Assembly: GCA_009617715.1 (NCBI GenBank)
Contig: VTFK01000035.1
Coordinates: 682,001-746,000, forward strand
From: Plectrocnemia conspersa
Lineage: Eukaryota; Arthropoda; Insecta; Trichoptera; Polycentropodidae
Direction of reading: 5' to 3'
Length of the DNA: 64,000 nt
The position numbers were made by a program, and so were the translations under genes. Shown piece by piece: positions 41,436 to 54,133 of the stretch. How positions within the stretch are numbered: the first letter of the stretch is position 1; each line of letters starts with the position of its first letter. The notes beneath the pieces were generated by a model. That model was not told where the DNA came from. It searched no databases and saw only the letters and a program-made list of their open reading frames with translations.

Positions 41436-41780
41436 CAACAAAATAAATTCACGCAAGTGAAAGCTGTGAATCGTCAATACAATGGTTTAGACCACAATTG
41501 CATTCTCTACGGCGCTTAGACATTGTGCTGTCTATTGCGCATCTTTTACGCACAAAAGAGCAATTTTCTGGTCAAGAGCGGTTAAATAAACAGAATGTGC
41601 TAGCCCGGAGAGTCTGTGACAAATCTTCTAATTATTATGAAATGATTGTTTCCGTTTCAATATACAATGGTCGTTTGAATGTCTTTAGAGTTGACGCTGC
41701 AGCTGGTTGGATCCCCCCCCACAAACTGTTATCACTTGCGTCTTCTAGATTCTTAGTTTCCAGTAGTCATCCATCCTGGT

Positions 41781-41981
41781 CTATCTAGTAGTTCTTGAAG
41801 CCATGAAGGCAATCTTGGAGATTATATTATATTTTTGACAATATTGTAAATTATATAGTTCTACGTTGCAGCGTTTACTCAAGATGTCCTTCTTCAAAAA
41901 TTCTAGTCTTTCGAGAGAAGATTCCATTGAGTCCACCAGTCTTTTGAGAGAAGAGTAGTTCAATTTACCAATTTGTTTCAA
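41781..41981 (-). mobile_element. Possible BEL/Pao-type gag fragment
   Basis: The minus-strand frame reads SSLKRLVDSMESSLERLEFL, a helical pattern like the LR.L.D.....L.AL..L region of BEL/Pao gag (DUF1759). It is short, has no neighbouring pol domain, and its orientation does not fit the LTR-like block at 40950. A weak call. Confidence 0.3.
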
Positions 41982-42378
41982 ATGTCATTACAGACTTTGT
42001 AGACTGCGCTTGTTCGGGTATTACACTAAATTTACAGCAATTAACTATATAATCTAGTGTAATTTATTGCTTGGTGAGTACATGAAACAAGAACTTCGTT
42101 GAACTCTCAGCATTTGAAAACAATTCCTCAATTATTTAGATATTTAAGAATATGTATACATGTTACTATATAGAAAAAACAATAACAAAATTTCATTTAG
42201 CAAATAAAGCATATCTTAATATTAAATTTATCCAACGTTGCTGGTGTACCGATTGTACAAAAATAAATAATTAAGTTTCATTTATCGGTATTAGCAGGAA
42301 AGGATAAATTACACTAAAAAATCTTTAATTTTACATTATCTAATACATTATCTAATTATCACTATTTATTTTATTTAA

Positions 42379-42768
42379 TACGAGGATGAGTCAAATGAAA
42401 ACATTAAATTAGAAAAAATTTAAAAAACAGCAGTGTTATGCATAGTTTGCAGCAGTAGATAGAAATATAATAGTTGCCAAACATATTTTATGAGCAGTTA
42501 AGCTGTGAAATTCATCAATGAATAAACGTTTAGTTTAGTGTTGCATGATTGCCACTGCGAAATGTACGAATGGATTTTAACATTTTTGGTCAGGTCCGAC
42601 AGAGGTGCCGCAGGCCGTACATGTGTGGCTGCAAACAAAAGCAAAACAGTTTTTCTATAGTTATCCAGGCACTTTCTTACAGCTGGAAAATTTGTATTAT
42701 ACATGATTTTTCGTTCAATAAATAACGAGATAAAAATTATTTAATGTTTTCATTTTACTCACTCACAT
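42379..42768. mobile_element. mariner-like MITE
   Basis: The left end CGAGGATGAGTCAAATGAAA and the right end near 42735-42765 are inverted repeats sharing a run of more than 20 bases around AAATGAAAACATTAAAT. The left end resembles mariner termini and is preceded by TA. No transposase domain is seen inside. Confidence 0.65.
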
Positions 42769-44650
42769 GAGTCAGAGTATGAACATAAACATATATTGTA
42801 ATTAACATGTAATAAAAGTTATATAACATATTTAACAGGTATCTTTAAACTTAGACTATTTATAAAATAACAAAATTAGGAAAAAATACAATAAAAAACA
42901 ATGTGTCTATTATTATAATATAATGCACATTTATACTAAAAATAAAAATACATATGACATAAAATTATATTGGTCTACAATTACACTAATAAGGAAAACT
43001 TGAAAAACTAGCATGGTGTTGAATTTGAAGCGAACCAAATCCAAACATGGTCATTAAGATTTTTTGTATATTAGATATAAATCATACTTAGCTGTTTTTG
43101 TTAAGTAAAGCTTAAATCAATTGTATTATCATAACAAAAAACAGAAAAAAACTTAATATAAAATATAATAGCAACTTGTTAAGCCATCTAAAATATAGAG
43201 TAATTTAAGAAACATCTTAAATATAATACGCACTATGTACATTTTCAGGTTTTAATCATATATATTCGATATAAAGATATTTGAATCAACAATAATTAAC
43301 AATATTATATCCTAGTAATCAATTTATAAATTATTTTAGTAAAAGCTTATTATAAACTTTATTAACTCTGTAAAATGTTTTTTTTTCTTTTTGAAACCAC
43401 AAATATTTTATAGGCATGAAAAAAAAAAAAATAAACATGAAATAAAATTGAGCTGTCATGATTTGCTTTAAACTATAGGACATTTAATCATATTTTTTTA
43501 TTATAAAGTGTATTATTATACAAAACAATAGCATTATTACTATTGTTTTATATTTTTTTTATTTCTTTTTAAAAACTAGAAAATAGTTATTAACTATTTA
43601 TTTGTTTTTAATTTAATATATATTTTTTTATATATATTATATTTATTATTTATAGTAGTAAAATATGACCAAAGTACAGCGATTTATTACATTTTTGAAT
43701 AAAAAACATATTCATAAATTTTTTTAAAATGGTGAAAAAATAAGCTTATCATTTTACACACATATATATAACGGCACCAAAGACTTACAACAACATAGAA
43801 ATACATTTTTCAACAACTGTAGTAGTTCTGAACTTTGAATAATGGATGTGCTTACAAATCGGATATGGGGTGTTTCCGAAGGCAACACGATTGGTTCCCA
43901 ATTTCATTCGTCAGTGATTTTTCAATAATTCTTCGAACTTTTTCGGACAATAGGTCAAACCAGGAGAAACCAGTAATCGTCAAGAGAGACAGCTATTGTC
44001 ACGAGAACACATCACCACATCACGATGACGATCCCTGCTTCTCCATCTACCATTGAGACATTTTCACAAAAAAGATTTTATCACTGGGTTGGCCAAACTA
44101 GCAGAAATTAATATTTCCATTGAAGGTCATCGTTATATATGTGTGGGTGTTATTAGTGAGTCACAAAACTTAGCGCAGCCATGCTGATAAATTATTATCT
44201 AAGATAAGAATTAAGAGATTTATAGAAAGTCAGCCGCATGTAAAAGTATTTCGCAGAACTGCGCGAGCATGCGAGTCCCCTTCCCTTCACCCCAATTGAG
44301 ACATGAGTCACGAGCCGCAATACATATATAACATACCAGGGCGCATCAAAACGAGGCGTCGCCAAAGGTGCCCCTGCTACCATCAGCAGGGATAGCTTTA
44401 ATATTTTTAATACATAGTATAATATTGAAATGCAGACAAACCATAGAGAAATATGCGAGATGCGACGTGTGTCTGTACTTTTTCTTCCGCTTATTTTCCC
44501 CCGACAGATGAGTTGGCTAAATTTATATTTTGGACTTGAGCTAATGAAAGTTCTAAAATTGTAATTAGTTTTAGAATTTTCATTAGGTAAAGTTAGGTTT
44601 GGTTAAGTCGTGTGGGTTTGAATAGCAAATTTACGTTTCTCATTTGTCAA
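42769..44650. other. AT-rich intergenic
   Basis: Very AT-rich to 43800. A less AT-rich block at 44150-44400 contains GGCGCATCAAAACGAGGCGT and may be an unrecognised transposon end. No gene is supported. Confidence 0.4.
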
Positions 44651-44659
44651 ATTTTGTTT

Positions 44660-44990
44660 CAAAAACATTTTAGATCAGCATATAATTTACTAGTGCCTAT
44701 CAGTTAAATTATATTTTCGCTAATAGAAATATATATCTACTGGTGAAATTGTATTTGGACTTCACTAGTGAAAATATAACTTCACTAAAAAATTCAACCA
44801 TTTATACATCGCATTTAAATAAATAATGATACGTATGTAAATGTATTACTAACGTATGGAGAAGTTGAAATCATATAATTTTACTAGCACCTGCCGGATA
44901 AATTATAATTTTACTAGTAAAAATATATATCTCCTGGTGAAAATGTATTCCGATATGATTTCACTAAAGTGACATATTTTTAAAAATATT
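44660..44990 (+). repeat. Two orphan copies of the zinc-finger 3' flank repeat
   Basis: AGCATATAATTTACTAGTGC and, 200 nt later, ATATAATTTTACTAGCACCT each start a block matching 34020-34110 and 60340-60430 (CTATCAGTTAAATTATA, GATTTCACT). No fingers lie upstream, so these are either relics of a lost zinc-finger unit or copies of an independent repeat. Confidence 0.6.
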
Positions 44991-45966
44991 TCCAGTATGG
45001 ATTCAAGATTATTTTTTTTAGATTTTCTCTGAGGGATAAACCGAAAATTTCTGGTATGGAATGAAAGACGTTATTTTTTCTTTTTCCTGGGAGAGGAGGG
45101 CAAAAGTTGGCCAGTCAGAGACCTTTTTTTTTAATATTTTCATTTTACTAAATTTCATAGTTTATCATTAAATGAACATCCAAATGTCAATTAAACATCA
45201 ATATCTTCAGCCCAATATTTTTAGTCAAGTACGCGAGCCCAAAACAATTTTTTTTCTATCTAGCACCCTTTTTTAAATTGACTCTTTCAACGTGGAATAA
45301 AATGCTTTCGAATCAATAGAAGGATGATTTAAAAATAAAGGCGTCTTGTGAAATGTACAGCAGCTATAGCACATTTAGAATAGGAACGTCATTTGGGGGG
45401 GAACAAGCAGGAGCACTCTCCCTCCCTTGAATTTGGCCAGAAAAATGCATCAAATATTATGAATCTTAACGAAATAAAAATATTAAAAAAATATTATCGT
45501 CAAAAATCCATGTAAACTCCACGTCACCTGCGACGGCGACACGGTGATTATTTCTTTATTTAAAAAAAATACGAGATATAGTTTTTAACAAATAAGATGC
45601 ACTGCTGGTATTACTGGTATCGTTATTACCGGAAGAGCAATTCCTAAATAAGAGTAGTCTATACTGGTCAAAGTTTCAATTTCACCAACATAAAAATACC
45701 AGCCATTTAGGTTCAACTAAATTTTATGTGCATCTATTTTTTAGCAATAATATATTTTTATATAGTAGGGAAGGAATTTAAAAATTAGCTTAACCCTTTA
45801 AATGTTGAATAACATTTAATAAAAGGCATGTAATAAGTAAATTATACATTAAAAATTAAGGTAAATATTTAATTGCGATTTTATATCAAGTCTATTCTAA
45901 TAGTATTCAATAGTATAATTACAATTAATAATATAACTAGATTCTATTTAATATACCTTAATGAAT

Positions 45967-46557
45967 TTAATCATAGGTATTGATTGACAAGTAAAGCTTA
46001 TTTCTGAATGTGGATTCAAGTTTAGAAACTTGATAATGTTCACAGCTCAAATTTTTTGTTACATTTGCAAATATGTCTAAAAAATGTTCTTCATTCCTGT
46101 CATTCAACATTTTACAAAGTTCTTGGATAAAAGGTGAGCCATTTGTTGGTGATCTTTTCGCCACAAACCCTTCGACGCTGGCCCACAACACCACCAAATC
46201 CGCCCTCGCATCGGGTTTACATGTAGTTGTCGAAACTGAAACAATTATATGTGGGACTCTTACCACAGATTCGTTTTCGGAAAATTTCATTGTAATTTTT
46301 TCTCTACAAGCTTGAATGATAATAATTTTGGGTTTTTTAAATAAATTTGGAGATTCACATATGGTATTTTCCAGTTTTTTAATTTCGATCAGTTTACCAT
46401 CAATTCCGAATAGTGAATCATTAATACCATGCGATAAAAGACATACAACGAAAATTCCGTCATCTTCTTCTACATTTGAAATGTTTACCCGTATTGCCGT
46501 TACAGTGGGAACGCTCGTTTCCGAGAGTTCACACTGTTCACATCTGCTTCCCCCCAA
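45967..46557 (-). pseudogene. Truncated second Dredd-like caspase
   Basis: The 196-codon minus-strand frame covers most of a caspase catalytic domain: EEDDGIFVVCLLSHG (His at residue 43), KPKIIIIQACREK (Cys at residue 84) and AKRSPTNGSPFIQELC in the small subunit. It resembles the caspase at 23587-26585 (KDDGVFMVCILSHG, KPKILIIQACRG). The start of the large subunit with the R..G.D substrate-pocket segment is absent from this frame. A broken INVDVDPGTSF appears in another frame near 46600, and no prodomain is recognisable upstream. Most likely a 5'-truncated paralogue; a spliced gene with unseen exons cannot be excluded. Confidence 0.75.
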
Positions 46558-48160
46558 ATGACGTCCCTGGATCTACATCTACATTAATTTCGCGATACCG
46601 CTGTATCAAAAATTGTAAGTATACGAAACGGAGCATCTATTGCTATTCTGGAGTCTTTTGGAATCGTAACAAACGTTGGTTTGAACTAATCGCATAGACA
46701 ATGGCTTTGTCATAAATTTAAGCAACTTAACTGAATCTCTAAATATCTTTGTTTCTAATAATTATACTATTTCGGCAGGTATTCCATCAGGAAGTCTTTT
46801 TCTTTTGTGATTACTCTTTCAACTTCTTCCCTTTTAATCGATGGACCCGTAGAGGCAATTTTCATTCTATGAAAATGCTGTCAATCATCGCTAAAGAATT
46901 TCTCAAGATAGTACTTTCACCTGGTAAGTTTTTAAAATGAAATCGTTAAAGACGATCATATTTTTTGACTTTTTGCTCTTTGACTACCTTTTTGCTCTTT
47001 GACAGTCTATTTCACTTAATTGTATTCCTACAAAAAGTTTGTATTTTATGTACTTATTATTAATTTGTTGTAACTGTGAAAAAATAGCACTGGCATAGCA
47101 AGAAGCGTGTGGGCTGGGCAGGAACTGGAGCTGCTTGATTAAGATTTGTAAAAAAATAGAGAAATTACTACAAGTACTGCCTCTAAAATATTTTTATAAT
47201 ATATAAATATAGTCGAAACATAAGAAAAAGTCAGAGTCGAAGCTATACATTTTGAAACAACTACACACCCATGTTTTTTTACCAACATAAAAAGTGCTTT
47301 TTAATAATTGTTGTCTTTTTTTCAGATCATTGATACAAAATAATACAACGATATTTCATCGATATATTATTATTCCAAATATTTAATGGCAAAGAAAATA
47401 TTCGAGGGAAAGCAGGTAAAAAGAACCACAATAAATTTAAAGCTCCACCCGTGAAAGACGAGAAATAACCACGCAGAAGTCAATACGATGAAGCCTATTC
47501 GCTGATGCTAACACACCGAAGAAAATTTAAAGCGAAATCTTAATAAAAAGAAATTAACTTCTTTTAAAATTTTAAGAGAAGTTAATTCAGACCTATGAAC
47601 TACAAACTTTGTATCCTAACATAGATATTGCTTTACGCATTTTGTACGTAATCCTTGACAATCGATTCATGCGAAAGAAGTCTTAGTAAATTAAAAAAGT
47701 AAAAATATGTGTATGATACTCCATTCGTCAGGATAGATTAGGTTTCTTAGCAATAATATCAATTGATAATGTAGCAAAGTCGTTGATTTTGTTTCTTTAT
47801 AAACGAGAAAGTAATTATTATATTTATTGAAAATTAAAAAGAATTTATATTATATAATATATGTACCTTCCTATATGTTAATTGAAATACAATATGTGTA
47901 TAATTTGTATTGTTAGTTACCTATATCTATGCTTTAGTTCGTGTTCACATAAATTTATTGTTAATATTTATTGTTCATTATTTTTTTTATAAATAAATAT
48001 ATTTTATATTACTCTATTCAATTTTTTCTTCACCAGGTGCCAATATAGCTTCAAAATGGGAGCTGTGTGCCACACAACCCATAGGAGTGAGTTAAGGTTC
48101 CAATATATCAGCGTTAAAACGGATATTATTTATCGTTATCCCTAGTATTATTTGATCGGA
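46558..48160. other. Intergenic, no gene recognised
   Basis: It contains degraded sequence upstream of the caspase fragment and a 16-nt repeated word CTTTTTGCTCTTTGAC near 46970-47005. Otherwise AT-rich. Confidence 0.4.
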
Positions 48161-48164
48161 TTTT

Positions 48165-48300
48165 GGCAGTTTCTAACCCTAAGGGGTGTGACTTTCCAAG
48201 CCAGAAATAGACGCGAGAAACTGGTAATAATTATTTTTCAATACAAATATTGCAATAAACTACTGTATTTTCTCCAAGCGCTAGTGGAAAAGCTGACGGA
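48165..48300 (+). mobile_element. LTR-like dispersed element, copy 2
   Basis: CTAAGGGGTGTGACTTTCCA and AGCCAGAAATAGACGCGAGA match 40964-41005, and GCTAGTGGAAAAGCTGACGG corresponds to ACTAGTGGAGAAGTTGGG near 41090. The copy is diverged and its ends are unclear. Confidence 0.45.
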
Positions 48301-48438
48301 GGGATTATGTCCAGTGCCACACCTTTAAGTATTTTATTTATATTTAAGATTAATGACAAACACCGAGTTTTCGATAAAAAAAATCACCTGACTCAACTTG
48401 ATAATGTTTATCAATTATTTGCAGGGACGGAGATATAC

Positions 48439-48550
48439 AGGTTTTTCATTCCAAATTAAACCTTTTACAAATCAAATTAAATCTTCTTCATTTCAAATTC
48501 AAACATTTTTATTTCAAATTAAACCTTTTCATTTCAAATTAAAACCTTTT
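48439..48550 (+). repeat. Degenerate 20-24 bp tandem repeat
   Basis: About five units of the type CATTTCAAATTAAACCTTTT occur in a row with small length differences. A minisatellite. Confidence 0.6.
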
Positions 48551-49484
48551 AAAAATTGAATTAAGCAATATTTTTAATAAATCATTTTATTGCACTCACG
48601 TGTATATAATCACTATTTATATATATTATTATGCAGCAGTTTTGAAGGAATGTTGTGACATGAAACAATTGCACATTCCGCGGTCAATTCAAATATTTTT
48701 TGCAACTTTCTTGAAAGATTATTGCAAAAATTAGCAGAAAGAATCTCTAAAAAGTAGTTAAAGGTTAGTTTTTGACAACGCAAGTATTCACCATACCCAG
48801 GAAGTGCGTAAGCTTATTGAATACAAAAATCATACATAAATTTTTCTACCACCGTATTTGCCAACGCTAAATCCAATTGATAGTCTTTTAAAAAATAAAA
48901 ATTTTATCTAGGAATTTTGTTGGTGGACCAATAAAATTGAATAAATTTGGTGGACGTTATAAACGTTACTTTGGCAAACTGTAATAAATACTATGTAAAT
49001 AAATGTATGAAATTGCAGATCTTTGGTCAATTAATTATTAAAAAACATTTAATAAATCCATTAGCTGTGCCAAGATGGCAATATCTGTGCTTTCTTCCAA
49101 CTGTATAGCGAACTTCGCGTAAGTACAAATTTATTTCGATAATATTGTTTTTTTATATTATTAGCAATAATTTATAATCACTTTCAAACAATATTTGCTG
49201 ACATGGCGATGCTTTTAGTTTATCAGCATATTAATTTACAAGAATTATTTCCACCATTTTTACTATGGCAGGTAGAATAAGTGTTTCCCCGAACGTGTGT
49301 GGCTTCTCATATTTTACAATTAAGTATGAAACTGCAAGAGAGGCTTTCAAACATTTAAAATTAATTGTAATGATTGCTTTTAATTGCTGGTTTGTGTAAT
49401 AAATGTTTTCAAACAGTATTCAAAAAATTATAGTGGTTTATGTTCGGAATGTTTAGTTTTTAAATGTCTTGTCTGATTATTGTG
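48551..49484. other. Intergenic, no feature seen
   Basis: AT-rich sequence with no gene, RNA or repeat that I can support. Confidence 0.4.
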
Positions 49485-49820
49485 TAGGGGGCATATTTAT
49501 ATATGTATTAATTTAGGTATATTATGGCCAAAACTTGGCGGCACTTTGGTAGCACTGGCGTGATGGACTTTCTTCTCTTGGCAGCTTTGGCGGGCTTGCA
49601 CATCTGGTTCGGGCCTCGCTAACCGTCCACTCACACACTTAATTTTTAGCATGTAACTGTAATAATATTCATTAAAAATACTACTGCAGTGGCTCAATCT
49701 GTGTCTACTTGCCACTTGTCACCTCCCCCCGCCCAAAATGGCTTCATACTCCTATTAAGCCTATTACGCATTGTCGACTAGTCGTCGGTGACTATACCAC
49801 TTTGGACACCACTGCTCTAG
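49485..49820 (+). repeat. Dispersed repeat family A, copy 4 (longest)
   Basis: It contains GGCCAAAACTTGGCGGCAC, GGCGGGCTTGCAC and TACTGCAGTGGCTCAATCTG in the order seen (inverted) at 17155-17375. The right side ends near ACTTTGGACACCACTG, which inverted reads CAGTGGTGTCC, a hAT-like terminus. Non-coding. Confidence 0.65.
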
Positions 49821-50277
49821 AGCGCTCTAAAATAGAAAACAGACGAATAAAAAAACAAAAAAATTGCCCCATTCCTCCCTCCAGATATGTCTATGAAAAT
49901 TGATCTACTAGTATACTTTTACATTCCTTACGTTATAAAGACACTGTGTTCAAAAGTCGATTGATATTAATTTTACGTATACTCGTTTCTAGTACAGTGT
50001 GTTATATTTTTTAATTTTTCACAACCATTATTTGTATAATTGTTTCACTTCTAAAATCTTTTAATTTAATTTTTAGCAACCTTAGTTTTATGTTAAAATG
50101 GCACAATATCGCGCAAAAATAGCATTGCTTATGATGATCTCTAAGATTTTACTACTAGGTTCAGAATAATTTAAAAAAGCACGCCAATTGGCGTTTCCAC
50201 ATTTTTCGGGCATACTCAATAATTCATCGTATTCGGACCAAATCTTTGTTATGAACTGTCAGTTTAGCGCTGTCAGA

Positions 50278-52055
50278 ATGGCGTTTATCAAAACCGGTAT
50301 TCCTTTTATTTGATTATAATTAAGAATTTAAACGAAATAAATAAATTTAATGTTTTGTTTTTCGACTAATATCCCTTGTCTGTCGAATTAATTCATAACT
50401 CAGTTAAAAATTAAATACTTAGTATTTATATTTCTTTACTAGTTGATGTTCATATTTGCAGAACCTGACATCGAAAACGTTAAAGAAACGCTTCCTTTTG
50501 TTGGGGCGGTTCAATGTAAAGTAGAGGTATTGAGAAAATGTATTTGTTAATATACTTGTTAATTAAGGTAAGGTGACCAGACATCCTCAATTTTTTTCCC
50601 TCTAGCAAAAATTTCTCAGATGAACTTTTTTTTAGTGTCCTTTGATATTTTTAAGATTTGGTCACCTTATGTTAATGCATGTGCTCTTAAATAATGTTTT
50701 TAATTCTCGTTTTACAGGTCTCAAATTTAAAACACGAATACGATAGCAGTGAAGATACATTGAAAGACGAAGTAGATGACTTGATCGAAATAGGTAAATT
50801 TATATGTTACAAACATGTATATTATTGTATTTTAAAATATGTCAATAATCATTACTTATTATATGATTTCAGAAATACACGATGTTAAAGATGTACTAAA
50901 ATCAAACACTACCAAGGTTGACGTTTTGTCTCACCAAATTTACATCACGAAAGTAATAGCCAAATAAATTAAAAATTTTATTTATTTTGATATTTATACT
51001 ACTTAATAAAATTTTAATTTTAGAAATCAAAAAGAGAAAATTATAATAAAATTGAATGCGGAATAACAATAGAAACTAAAAAATGTCTTTTAAGACAGAT
51101 GCAATCTCATAGCAATGTAAGTGGCTTTGAATGTGAAATATGTGGAAAAGCATTCAAATTTAAACAATATCTTTCACAACATAAGAAAACTCATAGCGAT
51201 GTTTGTCATTTTGAATGTAAAAAATGCGGAAAAGCATGCAAGACCAAAAAACGTCTTAGAGAACACATGCAAATTCATAGCGATGTTCGTGACTTTGAAT
51301 GTGAAATATGTAGAAAAGCATTTAAATTAAAATCCATTCTTTCACGACATATGAAAACTCATAAAGATGTTCGTCATTTTGAATGTGAAAAATGTAAAAA
51401 AGCATTCAAAACTAAACAAAATCTTTCACAACACATGCAATCTCATAGCGACGTTTGTGACTTTGAATGTGAAATATGTGGAAAAACATTTAAAAGTAAA
51501 CATCACATTTCACTACACATGCCAACTCATAACGACACTCGTGACTTTGAATGTAGAAAATGTGGAAAAACATTCAAATCTAAAAAACATCTTTTCAAAC
51601 ACATGCAAACTCATAGCGATACTCGTAATTTTGAATGTGAAAAATGTGGAAAAACATTTAAATCTAAAAAACATCTTTCAAAACACATGCAAACTCATAG
51701 AGATGTTCGTGATTTTGAATGTGTATGTGGAAAAGCATTCAAATTTAAACAATATCTTTTACGACATATGCAAACTCATAAACTCATAAGTGACTTTGAA
51801 TGTGACAAATGTAAAAAACTATTTAAATCGAAAAGTCTACTTTTACGACATGTGGAAACTCATAGAGATGTACGTGATTTTAAATGTAAAAAATGTAGAA
51901 AAGCATTCAATACTAAAAATTGTCTTTCTCGACACATGAAAACTCATAACAATGTTTGTGACTTTGAATGTGAAATATGTGGAAAAGCATTCAAAATTAA
52001 AAAATATATTTTCAAACACATGCGTACACATAGCGATGTTTGTTATTTTAAATAA
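50278..52055 (+). CDS. C2H2 zinc-finger protein ZF-3 (11 fingers)
   Basis: Exons 50278-50296, 50462-50526, 50718-50793, 50873-50952 and 51024-52055; 423 aa. The N-terminus has MAFIKTEPDIENVKE, and exon 3 carries LKHEYDSSED where its sisters have VKCE or VKRE. Exon 3 uses TTTTACAG, so it starts with Val rather than the Tyr or Phe of its sisters. Finger 8 has the spacing CVC because one codon is missing, so its zinc site is probably impaired. Fingers 6 and 7 are near-identical (TFKSKKHL), a recent duplication. The array stops within a new finger (CYFK-stop). Confidence 0.88.
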
Positions 52056-52240
52056 AAAGTATATGGAAAAGCATTATAATTTAAATCCTTTTTTTACTAA
52101 ATACATGGATATCTAATATCGATGTCTGTTTCAATAAATGTGAAAAATGTCGAAAAATGTTCATTAATTAAAACAATCTCATGATATATGCGAACTGATA
52201 TCGATTGTTGTAATTTTTAATCTAAAACATTTAAAATTAT
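52056..52240 (+). pseudogene. Decayed finger tail of ZF-3
   Basis: Finger words (TATGGAAAAGCATTATAATT, AATGTGAAAAATGTCGAAAA) continue after the stop with frame breaks. No intact finger remains. Confidence 0.7.
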
Positions 52241-53770
52241 AAAAATACGGCGATATAAGGGTACGCCGATGTTCGAATTTCTGTAATAACAAGGATGTCA
52301 ACTGTACGCTCTTGCACAACCGTGTGAAAAATTCGTTCATTAAAGAAATTACATGGAAAAATGTATTCAACTGTTTAGTAACATACATACAAATGTGAAG
52401 CTCCAACAAATATGAAATAACACAAAAACTATAAATGAATATCAGCTAAAAATATTGTTTTATCGAATTAGTCCACTAGGATTGCCACATGCTAATTGAT
52501 AAAATTATTTAAAAAAATACATTTATTCGTGATTGAAATTGCTTTTCAGAATTTTGTGTTTACATTGTTAGTTTTAGGAACAGATATCAATAAATAATTA
52601 TTTTAAAACTGTTTTTGAACCAGCTTATGTCAGAATTTATTAAAATAAGAACACGTCTTTGTTGCCATTGATTTAAACTTAATATTTTTTATACCCTTAG
52701 ACTATTAATGAACTATTGCTTTCCATACACTAAGACTGTTGAACTGTTATATATAACGATTATTGTTAATTTTTAGTATTACTGCATTTTTTCTAAATAT
52801 TTTACAACAGAGGGTGAAAATTTTGTCACAACCGTTGAATCAGATACAGATTTGGAACTTTGATATAAAGTTAAATATCATGACGCAAATTATACGGAAC
52901 CCGAAGACATGTTTATAGAACATTGATATGAACTGTTATTTGATTATATATCAGTTTATATTTAGCCTTCAATGAGTCTAGTAATACTAGCAAGCGACGT
53001 GTTTATTTTTGAATGGCTTGGAGTTGATTTTACACTAACAATATATTCTTTAGATGCCAACAAATCAGGGATAAAATTTAAGGTAGAAAAAAGTATATTT
53101 GAATCAGATTTTTTCAGAATATTTAGACCAAGACATAATATTTTAAATTGTTCTAAAATTAACATTATTTTGTATATAAATTATGATAATTGTTTTATTT
53201 GTATTATCAGTTTTATCTATTAATAATCTGTTTCATCTTTATTTATTATTTCTATTAGGGTGCATCAATTGACGTAATATATACTCACATAAAAATGATT
53301 AAACGGCTTTTATTTTTCACAATAATTAGCTAAATAATAAAACGATAAATTATCATGTGAATAAATTACTAAGTTAATATTTCTGCGCAGCGAGGTAGCA
53401 AAATTTCGGGTGTGTATTAGCTTCCATAATAGTCTTTCGTTTTTTGTCTACCCTATATATTTTTAACATAATGGATATATAGCTTTCCTTTTTCCAAACA
53501 TCTCGTTAATCTTTTCATCTTGCTGTATTGTGTTGCAACGTGAATTCTGACTTTTTGTTTTAGGTAGTAATAATAATACAGAATAACAAAAATAACTTCT
53601 CACTTAAAGAAGATTAAAGAGCGCAATGTATTTGTAAATTACAAATAGCCGAAGGGGTTCAATACTGCATGGAATGTTTCTCAATCGCGATCGATCTTAA
53701 ACTGACTGAAAATCTACAAGTTCACTTACTCTCGTCACTGAACACATACATATATATACACATACACACA
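52241..53770. other. Intergenic, no gene recognised
   Basis: AT-rich. The overlapping open frames at 52962-53223 lie on both strands and have no recognised domain. Confidence 0.4.
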
Positions 53771-53772
53771 TT

Positions 53773-53880
<108 letters not shown>

Positions 53881-54133
53881 AGGCGCGTGCAGTGAGATAA
53901 TTTCACTCTCGATCGTTTGCGTGATAAGTGAGAGATAAAAACAAACTTGCTTATATTTTTAAAATGTGATATAATTAAAGTATATCATATTTAAAAAATA
54001 TTATTTTTAGGGAGGTTGATAATAATTTTAACATGCAGGGCAATTAGCGGTTCCCTGTTTTCCAGCCATACTCAACAATTAGTCGCATTTAGACCAAACA
54101 TAAATAATGAACTGTCAGTTGAGCGCTGTCACA

